In this document: positions 40,292 through 48,002 of the stretch, piece after piece
How positions within the stretch are numbered: the stretch's first letter is position 1
Layout of the letters: each line of letters opens with the position of its first letter
Assembly: GCF_024172125.1 (NCBI RefSeq)
Contig: NZ_JAMZEA010000006.1
Span: 496,001 to 560,000, forward strand
Reading direction: 5' to 3'
Length of the DNA stretch: 64,000 nt
DNA from: Actinomadura rupiterrae
GTDB lineage: Bacteria > Actinomycetota > Actinomycetes > Streptosporangiales > Streptosporangiaceae
The notes under the pieces: generated by a model
The model's database searches: none
What the model was told of the DNA's origin: nothing
Seen by the model: only the letters and a program-made list of their open reading frames with translations
Position numbers and translations under genes: made by a program

Positions 40292-40320
40292 TTGACATTG
40301 TTGGACGTGCTGCGTACGGT
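40292..40320 (+). promoter_or_regulatory. Consensus promoter of the sulfur-scavenging operon
   Basis: A perfect -35 TTGACA (40292-40297) and TACGGT -10 (40315-40320) are 17 bp apart, preceded by a T-rich stretch. Predicted initiation, seven bases after the -10 box, falls at the GTG of the leader peptide (40328), so the leader would be translated from a leaderless mRNA. Confidence 0.82.
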
Positions 40321-40327
40321 CGGTGGC

Positions 40328-40405
40328 GTGACCAGGACGTACGCGCTCACCAGCCGCCGCGACGTGGACTTCTGCCGCGTCGCCGCCGCCCTCTGTCGCC
40401 ACTGA
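40328..40405 (+). CDS. Cysteine-containing leader peptide of the sulfur operon
   Basis: A 25-codon ORF beginning GTG 40328 and ending VDFCRVAAALCRH. It has two Cys codons (16 TGC, 23 TGT), the second three codons from the end. Short peptides ending ...LCR(H) with an upstream SRR-x-D motif are annotated as putative leader peptides before sulfur-assimilation operons in Streptomyces and relatives, and cysteine-responsive attenuation by upstream ORFs is described in mycobacteria. Translation stalling at scarce Cys-tRNA would relieve a downstream structure. This is the first gene of the transcript leading to TauD/AtsK, SsuCBA and arylsulfatase. Confidence 0.8.
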   Translation: MTRTYALTSRRDVDFCRVAAALCRH

Positions 40406-40427
40406 GCCGTCCCACTCCCCCTTCTCC

Positions 40428-40540
40428 GCGGACCACGACCGTCCACTCCTCGTCGGACCGGACCGTCCGTTCCGTCGACCAGACCGTCCGTTCGCCTCTC
40501 CCCGGATCGAAGCCGTCCGCATGCCCGCGGGACGGTCCGC
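40428..40540 (+). promoter_or_regulatory. Candidate attenuator with competing stems
   Basis: Three GACCGTCC segments (40437-40444, 40461-40468, 40482-40489) and one GCGGACC (40428-40434) can each pair with a single complementary block GGACGGTCCGC (40530-40540). Only one pairing can form at a time, as expected of a terminator/antiterminator or ribosome-site switch controlled by the leader peptide. No T-tract follows, so the mode (transcriptional or translational) is unknown. Confidence 0.5.
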
Positions 40541-40578
40541 TGCGATCTGCCCGAACTACCCCGAATCGAGGGACAGCC

Positions 40579-41532
40579 ATGTCTTCATCCCTGCTCACGT
40601 CCGTCGCCGAGACGCCCGCCGCCGACGCGTCCACCGCCGTGGAGGTGTCGCCCGTGGCCGGGCGCATCGGCGCGGTGGTGTCCGGCGTCCGCCTCGGCGG
40701 CGACCTGCCGGACGACGCCGTCGCCGGGATCCGCGCGGCGCTCCTGGCGCACAAGGTCGTCTTCTTCCGCGGCCAGGACCACCTGGACGGCGAGGGCCAG
40801 GCCGCGTTCGCGCGGCGGCTCGGCGCGCTGACCACCGCGCACCCGACCGTCCCCGGCCTGGACGGCAACGACCGCATCCTCGACCTGGACTACTCCGGCG
40901 GCGCGGGCGGAGCCGAGCACTGGCACACCGACGTGACGTTCGTGGACGCGCCGCCCGCCGCGTCCGTGCTGCGCGCGGTCACGATCCCCCCGCACGGCGG
41001 CGACACCAGCTGGGCGAACACGGCCGCCGCCTACGACACGCTGCCCGCCGAGCTGCGCGACCTCGCCGACAAGCTGTGGGCGCTGCACAGCAACCGGTTC
41101 GACTACGTCGCCGCCGCGCACCCGCAGACCGAGGAGGGACGCAGGCGCGCGGAGGTGTTCAGCTCCGTGACGTACGAGACCGAGCACCCGGTCGTCCGCG
41201 TCCATCCGGAGACGGGCGAGCGGACGCTGCTGCTCGGCGGGTTCGCGCGGTCGCTGGTCGGGTTCCCGCCGCAGCAGTCGGCGGCGCTCATCAAGCTGTT
41301 CCAGGAGCACATCACCCGGTTGGAGAACACCGTCCGCTGGACGTGGGCGGAGGGCGACCTCGCCATCTGGGACAACCGCGCCACGCAGCACCGCGTGGTG
41401 AACGACTTCGGCGACCAGGCGCGGCGGCTCCAGCGCATCACGGTCGTCGGTGACGTTCCGGTGTCGGTGGACGGGCGTCCCAGCGTTTCGCGCAGCGGCG
41501 ACGCAAGCGCCTACAACGGCCACGCGGGCTGA
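40579..41532 (+). CDS. TauD/AtsK-type alpha-ketoglutarate-dependent dioxygenase
   Basis: A 317-residue Fe(II)/2-oxoglutarate oxygenase of the TauD family. The iron-binding facial triad is H116 and D118 in GAEHWHTDVTF and the distal His H271 in NRATQHRVV; the 2-oxoglutarate Arg follows at about 286. TauD releases sulfite from taurine, and AtsK-like members cleave alkyl sulfate esters; the arylsulfatase in the same operon makes an AtsK-like role attractive, but both are possible. GAGGGAC precedes ATG 40579. First enzyme gene of the operon. Confidence 0.9.
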   Translation: MSSSLLTSVAETPAADASTAVEVSPVAGRIGAVVSGVRLGGDLPDDAVAGIRAALLAHKVVFFRGQDHLDGEGQAAFARRLGALTTAHPTVPGLDGNDRILDLDYSGGAGGAEHWHTDVTFVDAPPAASVLRAVTIPPHGGDTSWANTAAAYDTLPAELRDLADKLWALHSNRFDYVAAAHPQTEEGRRRAEVFSSVTYETEHPVVRVHPETGERTLLLGGFARSLVGFPPQQSAALIKLFQEHITRLENTVRWTWAEGDLAIWDNRATQHRVVNDFGDQARRLQRITVVGDVPVSVDGRPSVSRSGDASAYNGHAG

Positions 41533-41535
41533 CCG

Positions 41536-42390
41536 ATGACGACCATCACCACCCCGCGGGGCACCGCCACGGAGGAATCCGTGGCGGGCCCGTCGCCCGC
41601 GCGCACGAGGCCGCGCATTCGAGGCAGGACCGTTCCGCGCGGCGTGCGCAGGCTGCTCGGTCCGCTGCTGTTCCTGGCGGCGTGGCAGATCGCGTCGTCC
41701 ACCGGGCTGCTCGACGCCCAGACGCTCGCCGGGCCTTCGGTCGTGGCGAAGACCGGCTGGCATCTCGTCCAGGACGGGACGCTCGGCCACCACCTATGGG
41801 TGTCGCTGCGGCGCGCGCTCGCCGGGCTGGTGCTCGGCGTGCTGGCCGGACTGGTGATCGCGCTGGTCTCCGGCCTGTTCCGGCTGGGCGAGGACGTTCT
41901 GGACGGGACGATGCAGATCCTCCGGTCGATCCCGATCCTGGCGCTGACCCCGCTCGCGATCCTGTGGTTCGGGATCGGCGAGGAAGTGAAGATCATCCTG
42001 GTCGCGCTGGGCTGCGCGTTCCCGGTCTACATCAACACCCACGCGGCGATCCGCGGCGTGGACCCGCGGTTCGCCGAGCTGGCCCGGACGCTGCGCATCG
42101 GGCGGATCGGGCTTGTCCGGCGGGTGGTGCTGCCCGGTGCGCTGCCCGGGTTCTTCGTCGGGCTGCGCTTCTCGGTCACCATCGCCTGGCTGGTGCTGGT
42201 GGTCAGCGAGCAGATCAACGCCGACAGCGGGATCGGCTTCCTGATGACGCAGGCGCGCGAGTTCTCCCAGACCGACGTGATCGTGGTCGGGCTGGCGGTC
42301 TACGCCGTCCTCGGCCTGGTGTCGAACGGGCTGGTCAGCGTGGTGGAGAGGAGGGCGCTGCGATGGCGACCGAGCTTCGAGGGCAACTAG
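41536..42390 (+). CDS. ssuC: Sulfonate/sulfate-ester ABC transporter permease
   Basis: A 284-residue inner-membrane permease with six predicted helices, of the BPD type. The EAA-like cytoplasmic loop for ATPase contact is at ELARTLRIGRIGLVRRVVLP. Close to SsuC/TauC in pattern (IASSTGLLDAQTLAGPSVVA; ILWFGIGEEVKIILVALG). It starts three bases after the dioxygenase stop and overlaps ssuB by 28 bp, so it is translationally coupled. The N-terminal ~35 residues are a polar Pro/Thr/Arg-rich tail. Confidence 0.93.
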   Translation: MTTITTPRGTATEESVAGPSPARTRPRIRGRTVPRGVRRLLGPLLFLAAWQIASSTGLLDAQTLAGPSVVAKTGWHLVQDGTLGHHLWVSLRRALAGLVLGVLAGLVIALVSGLFRLGEDVLDGTMQILRSIPILALTPLAILWFGIGEEVKIILVALGCAFPVYINTHAAIRGVDPRFAELARTLRIGRIGLVRRVVLPGALPGFFVGLRFSVTIAWLVLVVSEQINADSGIGFLMTQAREFSQTDVIVVGLAVYAVLGLVSNGLVSVVERRALRWRPSFEGN

Positions 42391-43298
42391 CGGCGGGTGC
42401 CGCGACCACCGTTCGCGGGCTTGTGCGGGCGTTCGGTGAGCGGACGGTCCTGGACGGGATCGATCTGACGATCCGTCCCGGCGAGTTCGTCGCGCTACTG
42501 GGACGCAGTGGCTCGGGCAAGAGCACGCTGCTGCGCATCCTGGCCGGGCTGGACAACGGTGCCGGCGGCAAGGTGGACGTGCCATCGCGTAATGCCGTGG
42601 TGTTCCAGGACGCTCGGCTACTGCCGTGGTCCCGCGTCCTGGACAACGTGGTGCTCGGCCTAGGGCGTTCCGAGCGTGGACGTGGCGAACGCGCGCTGGA
42701 GGAGGTCGGGCTGGCCAAGCACGCGCGCGCTTGGCCGTCCACCCTGTCGGGCGGCGAGGCGCAACGGGCGGCACTGGCGCGCGCCCTCGTGCGCGAGCCC
42801 GAGCTACTGCTCCTGGACGAACCGTTCGGCGCGCTCGACGCGCTCACGCGTCTCCGGATGCATGCGCTTCTGCGCGAACTGGTTGCGCGGCACCGTCCGT
42901 CGGTGCTGCTGGTCACGCATGACGTGGACGAGGCGATCGTGCTGGCCGACCGGGTTCTCGTCCTCACCGATGGCCGCATCTCCCTGGACGCACGAGTGGA
43001 CGTCCCGCATCCGCGCAGACGCCACGACGGGGAGTTCGCCTCGTTGCGCGCGCGCCTGCTCGCGGAACTGGGCGTCCAGGACGACAGCGACGCCTCCGTT
43101 AATGATGCCCTGGCGAGCGACGGCGTTAGTGAGGCCCTGGCGAGCGACGGCTCGGATTCCGAACCCGACACGGACAGCCCCGAGCCAAACACGGACAGCT
43201 CCGGGCCCAACACAGACAGCTCCGAAACCGATACGCACGGCCCCGAAACCGATACGAGCACTTCCGAAAACGATACGGACAGCGAGAAGCAGACATGA
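42363..43298 (+). CDS. ssuB: Sulfonate/sulfate-ester ABC transporter ATPase with acidic repeat tail
   Basis: A 311-residue ABC ATPase of the SsuB/TauB type. Walker A LLGRSGSGKSTLL is at about residues 45-57, the Q-loop in AVVFQDARLLPW, signature STLSGGEAQRAALARAL, Walker B LLLLDEPFGALDAL and the H-loop VTHDVDEA. The last ~60 residues are an acidic tail of repeated NTDSSGPNTDSSETDT-like units, absent from standard SsuB, coded by an imperfect DNA repeat (about 43150-43290). It overlaps ssuC and ssuA. Confidence 0.93.
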   Translation: MATELRGQLAAGAATTVRGLVRAFGERTVLDGIDLTIRPGEFVALLGRSGSGKSTLLRILAGLDNGAGGKVDVPSRNAVVFQDARLLPWSRVLDNVVLGLGRSERGRGERALEEVGLAKHARAWPSTLSGGEAQRAALARALVREPELLLLDEPFGALDALTRLRMHALLRELVARHRPSVLLVTHDVDEAIVLADRVLVLTDGRISLDARVDVPHPRRRHDGEFASLRARLLAELGVQDDSDASVNDALASDGVSEALASDGSDSEPDTDSPEPNTDSSGPNTDSSETDTHGPETDTSTSENDTDSEKQT

Positions 43299-44263
43299 GA
43301 AAGACCCTGACCGCGCTCGGCGTCGCCTCGACCGTGGCCGTGGCGGCGACCGCCTGCGGCACCTCCGACGCCAGCTCGGAGAACACGCTCCGGGTGGGCA
43401 GCCTCGGCGCGACCGAGAAGGCGCTGTTCCTGGCGGCGGGGCAGGACAAGGGCGCCTCGTACAAGATCAAGTGGAGCACCTTCCCGGCCGGGCCGCAGCT
43501 GGTCGAGGCGGAGAAGGCGGGCGCGGTGGACGTGGGCCTCGCCGCGAGCACGCCGTCCATCTTCGCCCAGGCGTCCGGTGCGCCCATCAAGACGATCGCC
43601 GTACTGAAGCCCAAGAATCCGGCGCTGTCCTCCCAGGCGATCCTCGTTCCCAAGGACTCCCCTATCAAGACGGTCGCCGACCTTAAGGGCAAGAAGGTCG
43701 CCGTAACGCAGGGCACGATCCTGCAGTACCTGCTCATCAAGGCGCTCGCGAAGAACGGCCTGTCCTACAAGGACGTGAAGCCGGTCAACCTCCAGATCCC
43801 GGATGCGCTGAGCGCTTTCAAGCGCGGCGACGTGGACGCCTGGTCGACCATCGATCCGTATCGTGCGCAGGCGGAAGGGCAGGTCGGCGCGCGCGCTATC
43901 GAAACGGGAGCGGGCTATGGCGTGGGCGCGTTCTACTCGATCGCCCGCAAGAAGGCCGTGGAAGACGCCAAGCTGGGGCCGGCGCTCAAGGATTTCGTGA
44001 AGCGGACGGCTAAGGCTCATGCGTGGGCCGTAGCCAATCCCGATGCCTGGGCGGCCGCCTACAGCAAGGCCAACAACGTCCCCTTGCCACTGGCCAAGGC
44101 GCTGCTGGGCAGAAGCTCGGCCGTCGAGACGCAGATCAACGATTCCGTCATCGCCGACCAGCAGGCCCAGGCGGACGCCTACTTCCAGTTGGGGCTGCTA
44201 CCGCGCAAGCTCGACGTCCACGAGGAGTTCGACTCCCGCTTCAACGGGGAGTTCGCGTCGTGA
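43295..44263 (+). CDS. ssuA: Sulfonate/sulfate-ester ABC transporter substrate-binding lipoprotein
   Basis: A 322-residue periplasmic-type binding protein. The signal peptide has a lipobox-like AVAATAC with lipidated Cys near residue 21, so it is membrane-anchored outside the cell. It carries an SsuA/NMT1-like fold with SLGATEKALFLAAGQDKG, KWSTFPAGPQLVEA, the hinge region VALVPKDSPI-like AILVPKDSPIKTVADLKGKK and ISAF-type DALSAFKRGDVDAWSTIDPY. ATGA overlap with ssuB (43295-43298). It delivers aliphatic sulfonates or sulfate esters to SsuBC. Confidence 0.92.
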   Translation: MRKTLTALGVASTVAVAATACGTSDASSENTLRVGSLGATEKALFLAAGQDKGASYKIKWSTFPAGPQLVEAEKAGAVDVGLAASTPSIFAQASGAPIKTIAVLKPKNPALSSQAILVPKDSPIKTVADLKGKKVAVTQGTILQYLLIKALAKNGLSYKDVKPVNLQIPDALSAFKRGDVDAWSTIDPYRAQAEGQVGARAIETGAGYGVGAFYSIARKKAVEDAKLGPALKDFVKRTAKAHAWAVANPDAWAAAYSKANNVPLPLAKALLGRSSAVETQINDSVIADQQAQADAYFQLGLLPRKLDVHEEFDSRFNGEFAS

Positions 44264-44278
44264 CTTCTGAGACCCGCC

Positions 44279-46567
44279 GTGAGACTCGGCGCTACCCTGG
44301 CCACGGAGCGGAGGTCGGGCGGACCGTCGCCGACTCCCCTCCCCTGGTGGCCGGAGGGTTCGGCTCCCGAGGGCGCGCCCAACGTCGTGATCGTCCTGCT
44401 GGACGACATGGGCTATTCCGACATCGGCCCGTTCGGCGCGGAGATCGAGACGCCGACGCTCGACCGGCTCGCCGAGCGCGGCCTGCGGCTGACCAACTAC
44501 CACACCAATCCGCTGTGCTCGCCGTCCCGCGCGGCGCTTCTGACCGGGTTGAACCCGCACCGCGCCGGATTCGGCTTCGTCGCTAACGCCGACCCCGGTT
44601 TCCCTGGCTACACCTTCGAAATCGCCGACGACGTGCCGACACTCGCCGAGACCCTGCGCGGGGGCGGGTATGCGACGTTCGCCATAGGAAAGTGGCACCT
44701 CACCAAGGACGCCACTATGAACGACGGCGCCGCCCGGTCGTCCTGGCCCACACAGCGCGGTTTCGATCGCTTCTACGGGATTCTTGAGGGCCTGACGAGT
44801 CTGCATCACCCGCATCGGCTCGTCCGAGACAACTCGCCGGTCGAGGTCGATTCCTACCCGGACGGCTACTACCTGACCGACGACCTCACGGACGAGGCGA
44901 TCGGGCTCCTCAAGGGCTTGCGCGCCAACTCGCGTAAGCCGTTCTTCCTGTACTTCGCGCATCCGGCGGTGCACGGGCCGCTGCAAGCGAAACCCTCCGA
45001 CATTGCGAAGTACCGGGGACGGTACGACGGCGGTTGGGACGCCCTACGGGACGAACGCTTCGCACGCCAGATCGCGAACGGCCTCTTCCCGGAGGGGACG
45101 GCCCTACCGCCGCGCAACAGCGAGCAGTTCCTGGACGTCCCCGCTTGGGACTCGCTATCGGAGAAGGACCGGGACCTGTTCGTCCGCTACCAGGAGGTCT
45201 ACTCCGCGATGGTGGACAACGTGGACCAGAACCTCGGGCGCCTACTGGCCACCATCGAAGCGCTGGGCGAGCTGGACAACACCATCGTCATCTTCACGTC
45301 CGACAACGGTGGGACGGGCGAAGGCGGCATCCGCGGGACGCGAAGCTACTTCGCCCAGTTCCTCTCCAGGGTCGGCCTACCGGACGACTGGGAAACGGAC
45401 GTGGCGCGCGATCCGGAACTCATCGGTGGGCCCCGCACCATGGTCCACTATCCGCGTGGTTGGGGAATGTCGTCGAACACGCCGTTCCGCCTCTACAAGG
45501 GGCAGACACATGCGGGCGGCGTACGCGTTCCGTTCGTCATCTCGTGGCCGCGCGGGCTGGCGGACGAGGCGGGCGGCGTTCGCACCCAGTTCCAGTACGT
45601 CACGGACGTCCTGCCTACGCTCTTGGATCTGACAGGTGTTTCGCGCGCGTCCACTGGGGTGAAGTCGCTGGACGGCGTCAGCTTCGTCGCGCCGCTACGG
45701 GACGCGTCGGCACTGAGCACTCACCCGGAGCAGTACGCGGAGATGACGGGTAACCGCGCTTACTACCGGGACGGCTGGAAACTGGTCACTCTGCATCGTC
45801 CGGGGCGTCCGCATGACGAGGACCCATGGGAGCTGTACGACCTCCGTACCGACCCCACAGAAACCAACGACCTGGCCGCCGAGCACCCGGATCTGGTGAA
45901 GGAACTGGCTGCCGCCTGGGAAGAGGCCGCCTGGCAGAACCAGGTGTTCCCCTTGGACGACGGCACCGGCTACCTATGGACGGCTCGCCCCGCTTCGGAG
46001 GACGCCTTCCGCGAACCGGTCACGTTGCTTCCCGGGACTCCGCATTTGGAGCGCTACCGCTCGGCCCGCCTGGTCGCCTTCCGCGATTTCGAGGTGGACA
46101 TCCGCCTCACGCACGAGGCCGATACGGCCGGAGTGCTGTTCGCGCACGGCGACCAAGGCGGCGGCTACAACCTCTACATCGAGGACGGTCATCTCTGGTT
46201 CGCCTACAACGAGTACGGCGTCCTCTACGAGGTAGACCTGGGAACGCTACCCGCCGGACCACACTCCCTCACCGTTTCGGCCACCGCGCTAGAGGGATAC
46301 CGCTGGGATTTCGCCATCACCGTGGACGGCACCTTGGCCGGACGCCTGGGCGACGTCCGAATGCTCATCGGCATGGCCCCGATGCAAGGCATCGACGTAG
46401 GGATCGACCGCCGCTCCCCCGTTTCCTGGCCTCTCTACGAGCGCTACGGAGCCTTCCCCTACACGGGCTCGCTCGAATCCGTCACCTACCGGCCGGGCGC
46501 ACCCGCGTCCTACGACCCGCAGGAGGTGCTGGCTGCCCTGCGCGCAGCAGCGGCCGCCTACGAGTGA
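44279..46567 (+). CDS. Arylsulfatase (type I sulfatase)
   Basis: A 762-residue sulfatase hydrolysing aryl or alkyl sulfate esters to sulfate, with a C-terminal ~170-residue beta-rich domain common in large arylsulfatases. The formylglycine motif is C80 in NPLCSPSRAALLTG (CxPxR); other metal ligands are in VLLDDMGYSD and FTSDNGGTGEGG. No signal peptide is visible. The start is uncertain: GTG 44279 opens this frame, but the family N-terminal pattern (VGRTVADSPP) lies just upstream in another frame from GTG 44260, which overlaps the ssuA stop. A one-base indel in the CCCCTCCCC run near 44338-44346 would join them. Activity needs a formylglycine-generating enzyme, not present in the window. Confidence 0.9.
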   Translation: MRLGATLATERRSGGPSPTPLPWWPEGSAPEGAPNVVIVLLDDMGYSDIGPFGAEIETPTLDRLAERGLRLTNYHTNPLCSPSRAALLTGLNPHRAGFGFVANADPGFPGYTFEIADDVPTLAETLRGGGYATFAIGKWHLTKDATMNDGAARSSWPTQRGFDRFYGILEGLTSLHHPHRLVRDNSPVEVDSYPDGYYLTDDLTDEAIGLLKGLRANSRKPFFLYFAHPAVHGPLQAKPSDIAKYRGRYDGGWDALRDERFARQIANGLFPEGTALPPRNSEQFLDVPAWDSLSEKDRDLFVRYQEVYSAMVDNVDQNLGRLLATIEALGELDNTIVIFTSDNGGTGEGGIRGTRSYFAQFLSRVGLPDDWETDVARDPELIGGPRTMVHYPRGWGMSSNTPFRLYKGQTHAGGVRVPFVISWPRGLADEAGGVRTQFQYVTDVLPTLLDLTGVSRASTGVKSLDGVSFVAPLRDASALSTHPEQYAEMTGNRAYYRDGWKLVTLHRPGRPHDEDPWELYDLRTDPTETNDLAAEHPDLVKELAAAWEEAAWQNQVFPLDDGTGYLWTARPASEDAFREPVTLLPGTPHLERYRSARLVAFRDFEVDIRLTHEADTAGVLFAHGDQGGGYNLYIEDGHLWFAYNEYGVLYEVDLGTLPAGPHSLTVSATALEGYRWDFAITVDGTLAGRLGDVRMLIGMAPMQGIDVGIDRRSPVSWPLYERYGAFPYTGSLESVTYRPGAPASYDPQEVLAALRAAAAAYE

Positions 46568-46596
46568 CATAGGGCGTGACCTGCCGTTCTTGAAAG

Positions 46597-46605
46597 TTAT
46601 CCACA
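46597..46605. promoter_or_regulatory. Perfect DnaA-box sequence
   Basis: TTATCCACA in the gap between the arylsulfatase and the small ORF. It is a single consensus DnaA box in a very GC-rich genome where AT-rich nonamers are rare. No others are seen nearby, so it is not an origin; a titration or transcription-control role is speculative. Confidence 0.35.
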
Positions 46606-46689
46606 GTTTCGGCGTCGACTTTTCCCGGGTGTGCCGGGCGGCCCACGATGGTCCGTGAGCCCGAACCGGCACACCAGAAAGGATCAGTC

Positions 46690-46797
46690 ATGCACGGAGG
46701 ATTTCCGGGGATCGGCATCAGCACGCTGATCTACGGCGCGGTCTGGATCACCACGACCACCACCCGCGCCCTCACCCACTTGCGGGCCACCCGATGA
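46690..46797 (+). CDS. Small ORF translationally coupled to glycosyltransferase
   Basis: A 35-codon ORF from ATG 46690 to TGA 46797. GAAAGGA lies eight bases upstream, a good ribosome binding site. The product has a short hydrophobic middle (IGISTLIYGAVWI) flanked by TTTTTRALTHLRATR. Its stop overlaps the glycosyltransferase start as ATGA (46794-46797), which suggests translational coupling. I do not recognise it. It may be a membrane-associated micropeptide or simply a leader that sets expression of the next gene. Confidence 0.6.
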   Translation: MHGGFPGIGISTLIYGAVWITTTTTRALTHLRATR

Positions 46798-47990
46798 CCG
46801 CCGCCGCCCTCCCGGCGACCGCCATCACGCCGCTCACCGCCGAGCCGCCCGCGAGCTTCGCCACACCACCGAATGCCACCTCGACGCCAACGACCATCAC
46901 CACCCCATCGGCAACCGGCATCACGCCGCCTGCCAACGTTCCCCTGACGGTCACCGTCATCGTCCCGGCCCATGACGAGGAGGCGGGCCTCCCCGCCACG
47001 CTGGAGTCGCTGCACCGGCAGACCGTCCCGCCCGTCCAGATCATCGTGGTCGACGACGGGTCCACCGACCGCACCGGCGAGGTCGCCCGCGCCCACGGCG
47101 CGACCGTCCTGCGCCCCGACCGCCGCCTGGGCAGCAAGGCCCGCGCGCAGAACCACGCGCTCCCCCACTGCGAGGGCGACCTGATCCTCGCCGTGGACGC
47201 CGACACCGTCCTCGCCCCCGACTACATCGAACGCGTCCGCCCGGTGTTCGCCGACCCGGCCGTGGCGATCGCGGCGGGCAACGTCCAGACCCGCTTCACC
47301 CGCACCCTCTGGGAACGCGGCCGCTCGGTGGAGTACCTGTTCGGCTTCCACTTCCAGCGGCCCATCCAGCAGGGCGCCGCGAGCCCGATGGTCTGCTCCG
47401 GCTGCTGCTCGGCCTTCCGCCGCGACGTCCTGACCGCGTCCGGCGGCTTCCCGGAGCGCACCATCGTCGAGGACATGGACGCCACCTGGACGTGGCAGAT
47501 CGAGGGCCGCCGCGCCGTCTACGTCCCCGGCGCCGTCGCCTGGGCCGCCGACCCCGAGACCCTGCCCTTCCTGCGCCGCCAGGTCTGGCGCTGGATGTCG
47601 GGGTTCTTCCAGAACGTCCGCATGCACCTGCGTCCGATGGTGCTCCGCAAGCCGATGCTCGCGCTCTGGGTCGTCCTCGCCGTCCTGGAGATCCTGCTGG
47701 CCCCGTTGTGGTGGCTGACGCCCGTCCTTCTCACGATGGCCTGGCACATCCCGCCCGCCATCGCCGTCACCTGGTGGCTGGCCAGCGAGTTACCGCTGCT
47801 CATCGCCACACTCCTCTACGCCGCCCGAAAACGCGGCCTCCCGCCCCTCCAGGTCCTTGCCAACCTGCCGTGCCTCTATCCGATCCGCGCGGTCAACACG
47901 TACTACGCCTGGAAGGCCATGATCGTAGAACTGCTCCTGGTCCCCCTGGGCCTGGCCACCGGCCTCACCACCTACCACAAGGGCCGCTAG
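46794..47990 (+). CDS. Family 2 glycosyltransferase, polysaccharide synthase-like
   Basis: A 398-residue membrane-bound GT2 enzyme. After a Thr/Pro-rich ~45-residue N-terminus come VTVIVPAHDEEAGLPATLES, VDDGSTDRTGE, the DxD-type VDADTVLAPDY, the acceptor ED in IVEDMDATWTWQ and the QxxRW-like RRQVWRWMSG. Two to four C-terminal hydrophobic helices follow. This order is seen in hyaluronan/chitin/poly-N-acetylglucosamine synthases, so it probably makes or extends an extracellular polysaccharide; substrate unknown. Codon 333 is TTA (47790-47792), rare in high-GC actinobacteria and sometimes linked to bldA control. Confidence 0.9.
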   Translation: MTAAALPATAITPLTAEPPASFATPPNATSTPTTITTPSATGITPPANVPLTVTVIVPAHDEEAGLPATLESLHRQTVPPVQIIVVDDGSTDRTGEVARAHGATVLRPDRRLGSKARAQNHALPHCEGDLILAVDADTVLAPDYIERVRPVFADPAVAIAAGNVQTRFTRTLWERGRSVEYLFGFHFQRPIQQGAASPMVCSGCCSAFRRDVLTASGGFPERTIVEDMDATWTWQIEGRRAVYVPGAVAWAADPETLPFLRRQVWRWMSGFFQNVRMHLRPMVLRKPMLALWVVLAVLEILLAPLWWLTPVLLTMAWHIPPAIAVTWWLASELPLLIATLLYAARKRGLPPLQVLANLPCLYPIRAVNTYYAWKAMIVELLLVPLGLATGLTTYHKGR

Positions 47991-48002
47991 CGAGGAGGAA
48001 CC

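Noticed and set aside
46560..46700. Replication origin near the DnaA box
   Set aside because: Only one consensus box is seen, without an AT-rich unwinding region or dnaA/dnaN genes.
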